A DNA stretch of 30,493 nt from JAWXTP01 sp044433415 (GCA_044433415.1 JAWXTP010000023.1:1-30493); one strand, 5' to 3'; numbered from the stretch's first letter, positions 1 through 8,076 are shown. Notes: generated from the sequence alone by a model not told the origin. Translations and numbers: made by a program.

Positions 1-1
1 T

Positions 2-661
2 TCCAGTGGTAGAGGAGTCGCACAAGATTATAACGAAGCTGTAAAATGGTACGCTTTAGCGGCAGAGAAAGGGTATACTTCAGCTCTATATAATTTAGGT
101 GTTTGTTATTATAGAGGGCGTGGAGTCACACAAGATTATGGTGAGGCTGTGAAATGGTACACCTTAGCAGCAAATAAGGGAAGTGTTGAAGCTCAATATA
201 ATTTAGGATTTTGTTATACTATGGGACTGGGAGTTGCACAGGATTATAAAGAAGCTGTAAAGTGTTGGAATCTTGTATTAGCGGAACAAATGCATGTAGG
301 TGCGCAATATAATTTAGGTATGTGTTATCTAAATGGTTATGGTGTTTCACAAGATTATAGTAAAGCTGTGAAATGGTACACCTTAGCATCAGAGCAAGGC
401 TATGCAGAAGCTCAAAATGATTTAGGTGTTTGTTATTTAAGTGGTTGTGGAGTTGCACAAGATTATAGTGAGGCTGTAAAATGGTTTACCTTAGCAGCAG
501 AGCAAGGTTATGCGGAAGCTCAGAATAATTTAGGGATATGTTATTGTAATGGTCAAGGAGTTAATAAAGATTATGAAGAGGCCAAAAAATGGTATACTTT
601 AGCTGCAGAGCAAGGTCACGAAATGGCAGTGAGTAACCTTAAGATTTTAGAAACTCTTTAA
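2..661 (+). CDS. Sel1-repeat (TPR-like) protein, 5' end outside window
   Basis: The frame is open to the left edge, so only the last 219 residues are visible; a GTG at 149 is internal and not the start. The visible part is almost entirely 36-residue Sel1-like units, about six, each built on A-Q-D-Y-x-E-A-V-K-W-Y-T-L-A-A-E-Q-G followed by A-x-x-N-L-G-x-C-Y and a G-x-G-V turn. The final unit is more divergent (KDYEEAKKWYTLAAEQG) and the protein ends shortly after it, so this is the true C-terminus. Sel1 repeats form an alpha-solenoid used for protein-protein contacts. No catalytic domain is visible; an N-terminal signal peptide or effector domain would lie off the window. DNA identity between units is high, which favours unit gain and loss by recombination. 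The family is confident; the biological role is unknown. Confidence 0.92.
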   Translation, partial: SSGRGVAQDYNEAVKWYALAAEKGYTSALYNLGVCYYRGRGVTQDYGEAVKWYTLAANKGSVEAQYNLGFCYTMGLGVAQDYKEAVKCWNLVLAEQMHVGAQYNLGMCYLNGYGVSQDYSKAVKWYTLASEQGYAEAQNDLGVCYLSGCGVAQDYSEAVKWFTLAAEQGYAEAQNNLGICYCNGQGVNKDYEEAKKWYTLAAEQGHEMAVSNLKILETL

Positions 662-836
662 TGCTGATTTTAAGTAGTCCCATATAGGTAGAAAAAGGGA
701 GTGTAGAGAGTGGAGAAATTAGTATTTCTAACACATTTTGTTCATTATACCAAAAAAGTAGTATATTTGTTGCTAAAAGGAATTTCTAATACTTGATTAA
801 AGGTTTCTTTAAACATGTTTTTTTAATCATTATATA

Positions 837-2225
837 ATGGGACAAAATCTTTCGGTTATATTTCTAATCATCTACCTTATCATTGTTGTGTTAATAGGTA
901 TAAGGAATAGTAATTCAAAAAATACTACAGACTATTTTCTTGCATCACGAAGTTTACCTTCTTGGCTTTTAGCCATAACCTTTATAGCCTCATGGTGGGG
1001 AGGAGGTTCGTCTATAGATCTTGTAGACCATGCTTATAATGATGGCTTAGGCTCTTTCTGGATATATGGAATGCCTGTTTTAATTTCCACCTTTTTTATG
1101 TACTGCATAGCTGACAAGATACGTCGTGCTAATACCATAAGTCAACCTGAGTTAATAGAAAAACATTATAACAAACAGGCTAGTCGTATCTTAACTCTTT
1201 TTATACTTGTCTTTATGACTTTGGGTGTTGCTACCCAGGTGATAGTCATAGGTCACTTCTTTCAATCTTTCTTTGAGTTGTCTTATTTGTCAGGTGCTAT
1301 TATAGGCTCTAGTATAGTGTTGTTTTATTCTATGTTTGGTGGCTTTAAGGGGGTAGTGCTTACGGACTTACTGCAATTTGTATTTTTCCTTATAGGTGGA
1401 GTTGCGCTATTCGTCTTTGCTTATAATAGTTCAGGGGGCTGGCAGGCTGTTGAGGAGCATGCTTTTAGCTTGGGGAAACCCGATTACACTCAGTTTTGGA
1501 GTAGAGCTTCAGACTATCTAGCCTATGTTTTTACTTTTGGGGTTTCGTGGGCTGTGCAAGCTAATGTGTGGCAACGTATTTCAGCTGCAAAGACAGAGAA
1601 AAGTGCTAAAAATATGATGGCTCTAAGTTTTATTGTTTTTATACCTCTTTACTTAATGGTTACTCTTACAGGTATGTGTTCTTCTGTTATGTTTGATAGC
1701 ATGCCTCAGGGTGGTATAGTTCCTGCTATGGTAAAGATGATAAATTCTCCTGTGTTAAGTGCTTTAATTTTTGTAGGTCTATGTTCTGCTATTATGTCAA
1801 CTATGGATTCTCTATTAAATACAGGAGCATTATCTTTGACTGTAGATATTTATCAGAAATACATTAAAACAGACGCTTCATCTAAGCAGCTAGTCTGGGC
1901 AGGAAGAATTTCTACACTTATAGTATTTGTTGTGGCTCTAGTTATAGCTTTACGTATAGAGTCTGTAGTAGCTGTTTCATGGATAGGTGCAGACTTCATA
2001 GCTACAGGAGCTTTTGTTCCTATACTGGGAGCCTTCTTTTGGAAGAGGTCTACAAGTAGAGCCGCGGTGGTTTCTATGATTTTTGGGTTTCTATTTTCCA
2101 GTTACAATATGCTTATAGCCCTAGGAGTTCCACTTCCTTGTTTATGGGAGATAGCCTCAGTACAGCAAGCGATAATAGGGATATCAATTTCTCTTATTTT
2201 GTTTGTGACAATAAGTCTTAAGTAG
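837..2225 (+). CDS. Sodium:solute symporter (SSS family)
   Basis: The 462-residue protein is nearly all membrane segments, about 12-13 hydrophobic helices, as expected for the SSS/SLC5 (LeuT-fold) family of sodium-coupled importers. The N-terminus (helix, then NSKNTTDYFLASRSLPSW) is the typical SSS first loop, and a glycine-rich stretch near residue 55 (SWWGGGSSIDL) sits where TM2 of these carriers begins. The C-terminal segment around 260-330 (AIMSTMDSLLNTGALSLTVD) matches the conserved Na2-site helix region. The substrate cannot be read from sequence; PutP-like amino acid, sugar-acid and sialic acid carriers all share this pattern. It stands alone: 175 bases separate it from the upstream Sel1 gene and no catabolic partner follows. 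The length is slightly short for the family, ending directly after the last helix. Confidence 0.88.
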   Translation: MGQNLSVIFLIIYLIIVVLIGIRNSNSKNTTDYFLASRSLPSWLLAITFIASWWGGGSSIDLVDHAYNDGLGSFWIYGMPVLISTFFMYCIADKIRRANTISQPELIEKHYNKQASRILTLFILVFMTLGVATQVIVIGHFFQSFFELSYLSGAIIGSSIVLFYSMFGGFKGVVLTDLLQFVFFLIGGVALFVFAYNSSGGWQAVEEHAFSLGKPDYTQFWSRASDYLAYVFTFGVSWAVQANVWQRISAAKTEKSAKNMMALSFIVFIPLYLMVTLTGMCSSVMFDSMPQGGIVPAMVKMINSPVLSALIFVGLCSAIMSTMDSLLNTGALSLTVDIYQKYIKTDASSKQLVWAGRISTLIVFVVALVIALRIESVVAVSWIGADFIATGAFVPILGAFFWKRSTSRAAVVSMIFGFLFSSYNMLIALGVPLPCLWEIASVQQAIIGISISLILFVTISLK

Positions 2226-2295
2226 TGTAAAATCTGGTTTTTAGAAATTACCTTATTATAAATGTGTTGTAGGTGATAATTGCATAGTTATTTTA

Positions 2296-2325
2296 TTGTA
2301 ATTACTATAATAATTATTATCTTTG
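2296..2325 (+). promoter_or_regulatory. Bacteroidetes-type promoter of the two-gene cassette
   Basis: The -7 element TATCTTTG (2318-2325) matches TAnnTTTG exactly, and a TTG at 2296-2298 lies 19 bases upstream, the usual spacing for a -33 element. It is 20 bases ahead of the ATG at 2345, giving a short leader and separate transcription from the symporter upstream. Confidence 0.6.
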
Positions 2326-2344
2326 TATTTTAAATGTTACGATT

Positions 2345-2872
2345 ATGTTGAATAGAGAATGTTTAGATAGCTATAAAGACTATTTAGAAAGATTATTAGA
2401 AAGTGATTCTGATGATGTTTTTATGAATAGCGGAGTTGAACATGTGAATGTTCTTTTGTCAACTTTGTTTGATAATACACATAAGACAGTAAGAATGTTT
2501 TCAAATGGTTTGGAATTAAAAGGCGTTTGTGGTAAAGAGGAATATGAAAAATCTTTAAAATGTCTTATAGGATCTGATGATTTAGAATTCGTTAAAGTGA
2601 TGTTGGTTTCTCAGCCTAATGATGATAATCGCATCTATAAACTTCTAAAAGAGTCAGATAAAGTAGAAATAAAAATAATAACACCTGAAGTACAGAAATA
2701 TTTATCATCAAACTTGAAATACAAAGAATGTAATTTTTCGGTATATGATGATAAGATGTTTAGGCTTGAATATGAGCCTTTAGAATATAAAGCTGCTGGA
2801 TCATTTAATTTTCCAAAAATGGCAAATGCTTTATCTGGGATATTTGATGAAGCGTTTAAACAATTGTCTTAG
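2345..2872 (+). CDS. Soluble protein of unknown function, possibly PLD-like fold
   Basis: This 175-residue protein has no signal peptide or membrane segment. It begins with a charged helix rich in Asp and Glu. A pattern of alternating strands follows: KTVRMFSNGLEL near 48-59, a helix, FVKVMLVSQ near 82-90, and VEIKIITPEVQKYL near 106-119. It ends with FSVYDDKMFRLEYEP and AAGSFNFPKMANAL near 130-165. The last two blocks resemble the second half of phospholipase-D-like domains, where a short strand pair is followed by an N-F-N type turn, but the catalytic H-x-K is not visible, so any such fold would be non-catalytic or only similar by chance. It is followed after 3 bases by a membrane protein gene and preceded by its own promoter, so the two very likely form one operon. 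I do not assign a function. Confidence 0.75.
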   Translation: MLNRECLDSYKDYLERLLESDSDDVFMNSGVEHVNVLLSTLFDNTHKTVRMFSNGLELKGVCGKEEYEKSLKCLIGSDDLEFVKVMLVSQPNDDNRIYKLLKESDKVEIKIITPEVQKYLSSNLKYKECNFSVYDDKMFRLEYEPLEYKAAGSFNFPKMANALSGIFDEAFKQLS

Positions 2873-2875
2873 GAT

Positions 2876-3769
2876 ATGGAGAAATTAGATGCAGTGTTAT
2901 CATTTATGAATTTTGCACCTCTGATACAATTTATCGGAGGTGTTTATTTATTATTGATGTATGATAAAGTGCTAAATCAGAATCCACTGAATCATACTGT
3001 TCTTAATCTTAGTCAAGAGTTGTCAGATTTTCATCACATGATTAACATTGAAGCATATAATGTGTCTTTTAAGGCAGATGACTTTTTTACAGAAAAGTGG
3101 AATAAAGACATAAGTATTAGATTCAGACGATTAAATATCTTAATGTTATCATATTGTATAATGCTTTTAGCTTTCATAGGTTTTGAATCTTATGATGTTT
3201 TAACTCATTATAATGCTTATATTTATAGAATAGCTACATGTAATACGATAGTTCTTTTATATTTTATACTTTCTATTTGTGGCGTTAAAAATAGAATAAT
3301 GGTTCCTTGGATTTGGATATCATTATTATTAGTAGCATTCCATACCTCTCCATTTTTTAATAATTTTATCACAATTTACTGTAATGTTGTTATTTTTAAT
3401 ATTTCATGTAATCAAGTGATACTGTTTACTTTAGTAACTACTGTTTTGGGATTTGTATTCATAGCAATAAATTGGATATTTATGAATTACAGGCTGTCTA
3501 TTACTAGAGCTATAATAGAGACTCTTAGCAATGAAGTTAAAGCGTTGACCTACCATTCTCTTATTGGAGATGAAGATATTTTAAATAAACTAAGAGAAAG
3601 TACGAAAGATAAGCTAGTGAATAATATGCCTAAAGACAAAGAAACAATTGGTTCAAATGTGTTTGATGTAGTAATAAAGGATATAACAATTAAAGATTTT
3701 GAAGAAGTAGAATTTGTCTCAACAAAAAATATATTAATAGTTTTAAAGAAATATTTATTTAAAAAATAG
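2876..3769 (+). CDS. Multispanning membrane protein of unknown function
   Basis: The 297-residue protein starts 3 bases after the preceding stop, so the pair is translationally linked. A hydrophobic segment at about 12-26 is followed by a polar, probably exposed region (30-85). Further membrane segments lie at about 88-110 (LMLSYCIMLLAFIGF), 121-139, 144-160 and 180-205 (FTLVTTVLGFVFIAINWIF). A charged cytoplasmic-type tail of about 90 residues (KLRESTKDKLVNNMPKDKE and beyond) ends in LKKYLFKK. I do not recognise the family. Pairing of a small soluble protein with a four- or five-helix membrane protein in an isolated operon is seen in stress or phage-defence cassettes, but nothing in the residues proves that here. 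A perfect 12-bp hairpin ends the unit just downstream. Confidence 0.75.
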   Translation: MEKLDAVLSFMNFAPLIQFIGGVYLLLMYDKVLNQNPLNHTVLNLSQELSDFHHMINIEAYNVSFKADDFFTEKWNKDISIRFRRLNILMLSYCIMLLAFIGFESYDVLTHYNAYIYRIATCNTIVLLYFILSICGVKNRIMVPWIWISLLLVAFHTSPFFNNFITIYCNVVIFNISCNQVILFTLVTTVLGFVFIAINWIFMNYRLSITRAIIETLSNEVKALTYHSLIGDEDILNKLRESTKDKLVNNMPKDKETIGSNVFDVVIKDITIKDFEEVEFVSTKNILIVLKKYLFKK

Positions 3770-3777
3770 ATTATTCC

Positions 3778-3834
3778 TTAAGGGGAGTTTCAATAATTGC
3801 CTTTATTCAGGTTTGGATTTAGAACTCCCCTTAA
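3778..3834. repeat. Hairpin A of the GGGAACTT/AACTCCCC family
   Basis: TTAAGGGGAGTT (3778-3789) is perfectly complementary to AACTCCCCTTAA (3823-3834), with a 33-base loop. It sits between the membrane protein gene and the helicase gene. Related hairpins occur at 8147, 12451, 14957 and 26899, and more weakly at 16735, so I class it as a dispersed repeat. It may also serve as a transcript end, though no clean T-run follows. Confidence 0.6.
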
Positions 3835-3878
3835 TGAATTTTAAAATGTAATTTACTAGATTGCAATAAATAACAATT

Positions 3879-5069
3879 ATGAAATTTGAAGATTTAGGAA
3901 TAAATAGTTCCTTTACAGAAAGAATAGAAAAATTAAATATTTCCCAACCGACACCTATACAAGAGTTAGTAATATCAAAGGTGTTAAATAATTCCAGTAT
4001 AGTAGCGACTTCACAGACAGGAAGTGGTAAGACTCTAGCTTATTTATTACCCTTAGTGCAACTTCTTACTCAAAAAGGGGGTAGGGGAAAGCTGTTAGTG
4101 CTTGTTCCTACACGTGAGTTAGCTCAGCAGGTAGGAGAGGTGTGTGCTTTTTTATGTGAGAGCACTTCCCTAAAGCATGTCGTGATATATGGTGGTGTGG
4201 AATATGAGCCTCAAATAGAGGGATTAAAGGTTTCAGATATTGTCATTGCTACGCCAGGTCGCTTAATAGATATATTAGATCAGAAAGTTATTGAGCTTAA
4301 TGATTTAGCTTATTTTGTGCTTGATGAGGTAGATCAGATGTTAGATTTAGGATTTCTAGAGCCTATAAAACTGTTAGCTCAGCTAAGAACAAAAGACACT
4401 ATATCTCTTTGTTTTTCAGCGACTATGACAGAGGTGGTAAAAAGTGTTATTGCTGAATTATGTGGTAATATTGAGCATCTAGCGGTAGAAAATCAACGCT
4501 TAGCAGTAGAGAATATCGAGCAGGTGAACTATTTTGTAGAAAAGTCAATGATGGACTCCTTATTATTACACTTGCTACATAAAGAAAACCCTAGTCAGTC
4601 TGTTATCTTTACACGTTCACGAAACATGGCAGATAGGTTGGTTGAGGTGTTGTCAATGAATGGTCTAAAAGCAGAGGCCATGCACAGTGATAAATCACAA
4701 GCAGCAAGAGAACATATCATTGCAAGGTTTAAGTCGTTAGAAACGGTAATTTTGGTAGCTACAGACGTTATAGCTCGTGGCATAGATATAGATACTATAA
4801 CGCATGTATTTAATTATGGATTACCTCAATCTCCTGAGCAGTATATTCACAGAATAGGGCGCACAGGAAGAGCAGGCCGTTCAGGCAAGGCTATATCTTT
4901 GACGTGTCCTACGGATAAGCTATTATTAGAGTCTATTTGCAAGTTAATGAAGCAGAATATACCAACGAATAGTAATCATCCTTATATGACTTTAGGGGTT
5001 ATGAAAGCACTTGAATCTCAGGGTGATGCTAAAGGCACAAAAGGGAGACCTAAAAAGAAAAGACGTTAA
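3879..5069 (+). CDS. DEAD-box ATP-dependent RNA helicase (RhlE-like)
   Basis: This 396-residue two-domain SF2 helicase unwinds RNA duplexes using ATP, typically in ribosome assembly or mRNA turnover. All motifs are present: Q motif PTPIQ (24-28), Walker A ATSQTGSGKT (43-52), PTRELAQQ (77-84), GG, TPGR, motif II, SAT (FSATM), and in the second RecA domain VIFTRSR, ATDVIARGIDI and HRIGRTGRAGR. Motif II reads D-E-V-D rather than D-E-A-D; the Asp-Glu pair that binds magnesium is intact. The C-terminus is short and basic (GRPKKKRR), resembling RhlE-type tails that bind RNA non-specifically. It is monocistronic, with 109 bases upstream and 180 downstream. The weak -7 candidate upstream is not convincing, so I list no promoter. 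Confidence 0.95.
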   Translation: MKFEDLGINSSFTERIEKLNISQPTPIQELVISKVLNNSSIVATSQTGSGKTLAYLLPLVQLLTQKGGRGKLLVLVPTRELAQQVGEVCAFLCESTSLKHVVIYGGVEYEPQIEGLKVSDIVIATPGRLIDILDQKVIELNDLAYFVLDEVDQMLDLGFLEPIKLLAQLRTKDTISLCFSATMTEVVKSVIAELCGNIEHLAVENQRLAVENIEQVNYFVEKSMMDSLLLHLLHKENPSQSVIFTRSRNMADRLVEVLSMNGLKAEAMHSDKSQAAREHIIARFKSLETVILVATDVIARGIDIDTITHVFNYGLPQSPEQYIHRIGRTGRAGRSGKAISLTCPTDKLLLESICKLMKQNIPTNSNHPYMTLGVMKALESQGDAKGTKGRPKKKRR

Positions 5070-5082
5070 GGTGTTAGGTGTT

Positions 5083-5100
5083 GCGACAAGCGACTAAATA
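5083..5100 (+). repeat. 18-bp direct repeat, copy 1
   Basis: GCGACAAGCGACTAAATA occurs here and again identically at 10773-10790; its first ten bases occur inverted at 10866-10875. Both full copies lie just downstream of a coding region and follow GGTG/GATAG-like bases. Nothing else is visible in this gap apart from a possible -7 element (TATTTTTG, 5220-5227) ahead of the PHP gene. Confidence 0.75.
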
Positions 5101-5291
5101 ATGGTTAATACCGATAAAGACAATAATTGTAGGTGTGTGATAAGTGGTTGGCTGTTTGGGTTTTATGGTTAAGGATAAAAATATTATGATATCTTTATGG
5201 TTTTTGTCATATTTATTTTTATTTTTGTAGTGATGTATGCTACTATTAATAAATGCTATTTGTTTTCGAACAAATTATTAATCTTAAAACT

Positions 5292-6338
5292 ATGAGAAAT
5301 TACCTTTTAGCAATTCTTATGTTAAGTGCTAGTTCTGCAATGGCACAAATACAAAATTCAGAAGTATATGAATTTGGAGATGTAGTACTGAAAAGCCAGG
5401 TTAGAAACCACATTTGCCTACCTAAAGTTGATGGTTACACACCTTTAAAATGTGACTTCCATATACATACAGTGTTTTCTGATGGTGAGGTTTGGCCTAC
5501 AACACGAGTAGATGAAGCGTGGTCTGATGGGTTAGATGTAATAGCAATTACGGATCATATTGAATACAGGCCTTATAAGGATGTTGTCAAAGGTGATTTA
5601 AATGAATCTAATAAAATTGCAGCTAATCATGCTAAAAACAAAGGTATTTTAGTTGTCCCAGGAATAGAAATCACACGTTCAAAACCTTTAGGTCACTTAA
5701 ACGCTCTTTTTATAAAAGATGCTAATGCTTTAGATGTTGACAATGAACTTGAGGCAATAGATATAGCTGTATCACAGGGTGCTTATATTCTGTGGAATCA
5801 CCCAGGGTGGCCAGATGATAAAACCACTCTTTACCCTGTACATGAACAACTAATTAAAGATAAAAAGATAAGTGCAGTAGAAGTTTTTAACGACATAGAA
5901 TATTACCCTAGATCATTTAAATGGTGTAATGACTATAATTTAGCTTATTTTGCGTGTTCAGATATACACGATTTGATAGTTACACATTATGGTAAAAATA
6001 TACGTCCTATGACTATTGTATTTGCTAAGGAAAAGACCAAAGAATCGCTTAGAGAGGCGATGGATGCTAGGCGTACCATAGCGTTTTTTAATGGTCAATT
6101 GGCAGGAGATAAGGATTTGTTAGAGAAGTTTGTAAAAGCATCTTTAGAGATAACAAAAGTTGGAGAAGATGTAGTTGAGGTTTATAATAATTCAGATATT
6201 ACATATCCTATAAGAGCAAATGGTCAAACCATTAGACTTAAAGCAGGGAAGACTGTTAGGATAAGTAAACTTGCAGAAAGTTACATCGTAACTAATTGTC
6301 ATATTGGTGAAAATGAAAAGTTGACAATCAGTTTGTAG
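5292..6338 (+). CDS. Secreted PHP-domain metal-dependent phosphoesterase-like protein
   Basis: I place the start at the ATG at 5292, which begins MRNYLLAILMLSASSAMAQ, a clear signal peptide; an in-frame ATG at 5253 would add 13 residues in front and spoil it. The mature protein carries the PHP motifs in order: H-I-H-T-V-F-S-D-G with its metal-binding histidines and aspartate, A-I-T-D-H, V-P-G-I-E, G-H-L-N, W-N-H-P-G, and C-S-D-I-H-D. PHP proteins bind two or three metal ions and hydrolyse phosphoesters; periplasmic versions are common in Bacteroidetes and their substrates are mostly unknown. The last ~75 residues look like a small beta domain (VGEDVVEVYNNSD, GKTVRISK). A TATTTTTG at 5220-5227 may be its -7 promoter element. 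A bidirectional terminator follows. Family confident, substrate unknown. Confidence 0.88.
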   Translation: MRNYLLAILMLSASSAMAQIQNSEVYEFGDVVLKSQVRNHICLPKVDGYTPLKCDFHIHTVFSDGEVWPTTRVDEAWSDGLDVIAITDHIEYRPYKDVVKGDLNESNKIAANHAKNKGILVVPGIEITRSKPLGHLNALFIKDANALDVDNELEAIDIAVSQGAYILWNHPGWPDDKTTLYPVHEQLIKDKKISAVEVFNDIEYYPRSFKWCNDYNLAYFACSDIHDLIVTHYGKNIRPMTIVFAKEKTKESLREAMDARRTIAFFNGQLAGDKDLLEKFVKASLEITKVGEDVVEVYNNSDITYPIRANGQTIRLKAGKTVRISKLAESYIVTNCHIGENEKLTISL

Positions 6339-6366
6339 TTTTTAGAAGTTTACTTAAACAGTTAAG

Positions 6367-6413
6367 AAAAAAGAGATGCAAAGACATAATTGTTTTTTTG
6401 CATCTCTTTTTTT
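6367..6413. terminator. Bidirectional intrinsic terminator between PHP gene and exbD
   Basis: AAAAAAGAGATGCAAA (6367-6382) pairs perfectly with TTTGCATCTCTTTTTT (6398-6413). T-rich tails on both strands suit the two convergent genes that end on either side. Confidence 0.85.
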
Positions 6414-6423
6414 ATATTCATTA

Positions 6424-6816
6424 TTAATTAGGGGAAGTCATCATAAACAGGTCAAATTTATTTTCTTTGGCCATATTCATAAACTTCGTTAATTCTTGGA
6501 CTTGTACTCTTTTGTCTATACTAATCATGAGTATAGGTTTTTGTATACCTTTAAATTTCTCTCTCAATATAGATTCTATCTCTGAGTATCTTACAGGTTT
6601 ATTATCTATGAAGTAGTCTAAATTTTCTGTTACAGATAATGTAGTTGATGGTTTATCATTAACTACATTAGAGCTTTGAGGCAGTTGTATATTTAGAGCA
6701 TTTTGATTTATAAGAGTTGTAGCCACCATAAAAAATATAAGCAGCAGAAACATAAGGTCAGTCATTGAAGCTGAACTACTTGCGGTCTCCACCTTTGATC
6801 CTCTTTTTATTGCCAT
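6424..6816 (-). CDS. exbD: ExbD/TolR-family biopolymer transport protein
   Basis: The 130-residue protein has one N-terminal membrane helix (about 18-38, TDLMFLLLIFFMVATTL) with the conserved membrane aspartate at the start of the helix (M-T-D-L-M-F-L-L-L), the residue that carries protons in ExbD/TolR. A periplasmic alpha-beta domain follows, ending in FMNMAKENKFDLFMMTSPN. With ExbB it forms the inner-membrane motor that energises TonB-dependent outer membrane transport. ExbB lies upstream on the same strand, but 299 bases away, unusually far for this pair, and the gap is filled by tandem repeats and a long palindrome. No tonB gene is adjacent. Confidence 0.93.
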   Translation of the reverse strand: MAIKRGSKVETASSSASMTDLMFLLLIFFMVATTLINQNALNIQLPQSSNVVNDKPSTTLSVTENLDYFIDNKPVRYSEIESILREKFKGIQKPILMISIDKRVQVQELTKFMNMAKENKFDLFMMTSPN

Positions 6817-6867
6817 AATTATAGTTATTATTGATTATTTCTTACTAGTTATAATGCCTTTATTTAT

Positions 6868-6912
6868 TGACCCTCAGTCATTAAACCCTCAGTTATTCAA
6901 CCTTAGGTCATT
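6868..6912 (+). repeat. Three 15-bp tandem repeats
   Basis: The units TGACCCTCAGTCATT, AAACCCTCAGTTATT and CAACCTTAGGTCATT follow each other without gaps. The same CCCTCAGT core recurs at the hairpin that overlaps the exbB stop (7099-7124). They fill the region just upstream of exbD. Confidence 0.7.
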
Positions 6913-6955
6913 CAATCTTTAATTGAAACGGGGGTTGGATTGCATGAGCGGTACA

Positions 6956-7089
6956 TAACGTCCACGGCTGTCCGCTTTTTCCAAGAATGGTTCATATTTG
7001 CGGCGTTTCAGGGCATTTTAAGCGGAGGCTGTGAGCATTGAAATGCCCTGAAAGGTCGCAAAGATGAGCCGTTATTGGGAAAAGCCTTC
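6956..7089 (+). repeat. Long palindromic element, copy 1 (exbB-exbD gap)
   Basis: Starts with TAACGTCCACG and ends with GCCGTTATTGGGAAAAGCC then TTC, both shared with copy 2 (10980-11123). The outer arm CGCTTTTTCCAAGAATGG is nearly complementary to the end of the element. The inner arm TTTCAGGGCATTT (7006-7018) is perfectly complementary to AAATGCCCTGAAA (7041-7053). The inner arm sequence is unlike that of copy 2, but pairing is kept. Several outer mismatches become G-U pairs if the plus strand is transcribed. Either a structured RNA or a small non-autonomous mobile palindrome. Confidence 0.7.
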
Positions 7090-7098
7090 CCGAACTAC

Positions 7099-7124
7099 CC
7101 TCAGTGTTACTTCGGTTACTGAGG
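7099..7124. repeat. Hairpin overlapping the exbB stop codon
   Basis: CCTCAGT (7099-7105) pairs with ACTGAGG (7118-7124) around a C(TTCG)G core, a stable tetraloop on the plus strand. The exbB stop codon (7116-7118) lies within it. It may act as a transcript-processing or 3'-protecting structure between exbB and exbD, or be part of the adjacent palindromic element. Confidence 0.5.
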
Positions 7125-7787
7125 ACGGCTTATTAAATCCATAAAGGCTATAGTATTAGACTCCATTTGGAATACTACTTTTTCGATTTTCTGTACTAAG
7201 AAGTTATACCCGAAATAAGCAGGAATCCCCACTATAAGTCCAGCCACAGTAGTCACCATTGCGGTATACATACCACTAGAAAGCAAGCTCATATCTATAG
7301 CGCCTCCTGCTTGGCTCATATTAATAAAAGCCTCTACCATACCTATTACAGTACCTAAGAAACCTATCATAGGAGCACCACCAGCAATAGTGGCAAGGAA
7401 GGGAAGGTTATTTTCCAGTTTAGACACTTCTAAGTTTGCTGTATTTTCTATTAGTGAGTGTATGTCAGTTAGGGGACGACCAAGGTTACTAATTCCCTTT
7501 TCTATCATACGAGCTGTAGGGGTGTTAGCTTTTCTACATGCTGCTGTTGCTGCTCTAAGGTCGCCATCTACTATTAGTTCTCGGACTTTGTTCATAAGTT
7601 TAAGTTCATTGCCTGATGCTTTTCTAATAATTAGGAAGCGGTCAACAAAAATAAACACTGCTGCTGCTAGAAGCCCTGCAAGAGGAATCATAAGCCAGCC
7701 ACCTGCCATAATAAGATCTGAAAGACCCACACTTTTAACTTGAGAAACCATCATTTGAGTAGCTTCCATTGCTTGTAAAGGATACAT
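7116..7787 (-). CDS. exbB: ExbB/TolQ/MotA-family proton channel protein
   Basis: The 223-residue protein has the family layout. A membrane helix lies at about 27-50 (LIMAGGWLMIPLAGLLAAAVFIF), a cytoplasmic helical domain comes next (NELKLMNKVRELIVDGDL through NLEVSKLENNL), and two further helices follow. The helix TM2/TM3 signature FLATIAGGAPMIGFLGTVIGMVEAF appears around 127-152 (given here as its start FLATIAGGAPMIG and end GTVIGMVEAF), followed by GMYTAMVTTVAGLIVGIPAYF. With ExbD it forms the proton-driven motor for TonB or Tol-Pal. A TATTTTTG on the minus strand (7842-7849) is a plausible -7 element 55 bases upstream. The last seven codons overlap a hairpin. Confidence 0.93.
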   Translation of the reverse strand: MYPLQAMEATQMMVSQVKSVGLSDLIMAGGWLMIPLAGLLAAAVFIFVDRFLIIRKASGNELKLMNKVRELIVDGDLRAATAACRKANTPTARMIEKGISNLGRPLTDIHSLIENTANLEVSKLENNLPFLATIAGGAPMIGFLGTVIGMVEAFINMSQAGGAIDMSLLSSGMYTAMVTTVAGLIVGIPAYFGYNFLVQKIEKVVFQMESNTIAFMDLISRPQ

Positions 7788-7841
7788 ATAAAAAAATTAA
7801 ATTGTTAACGATATAAGTTACGAAGTTTTCTTCATAGTACG

Positions 7842-7849
7842 CAAAAATA
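7842..7849 (-). promoter_or_regulatory. Candidate -7 element for exbB
   Basis: Minus-strand TATTTTTG matches TAnnTTTG, 55 bases ahead of the exbB ATG. I see no good -33 element, so this is tentative. Confidence 0.4.
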
Positions 7850-7908
7850 CATTATTTTTTTCTATTTTCCATCTTTTTTGGGGATTATTTCTTTTAAAAG
7901 ATGGTTAA

Positions 7909-8076
7909 TAAGTAGTATAAAACAATTATTGCCATATTTTTAATAGCACTCTTGGAGTGATATTTTTCACTATTAAATCTCAATATAGAACCACTATATT
8001 TTCGATTCAATTGCAAAAAATCTCATCTCCAATAGTACTCTTAAAAATACACCAATAATTATTTTATCCCACTTAA
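7909..8076. repeat. ~150-bp imperfect palindrome between pckA and exbB
   Basis: The 400-base gap between exbB and pckA holds no gene. Most of it is one long imperfect palindrome: ATAAAACAATTATTG (7917-7931) pairs with CAATAATTATTTTAT (8053-8067), continues through TATTTTTAATAGCACT against AGTACTCTTAAAAATA, and closes at AATATAG/CTATATT around the loop AACCA (7982-8000). By eye about three quarters of positions pair. The loop GAACCAC is shared with the palindrome at 26899-27059. No open frame or transposase is present. Confidence 0.65.
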
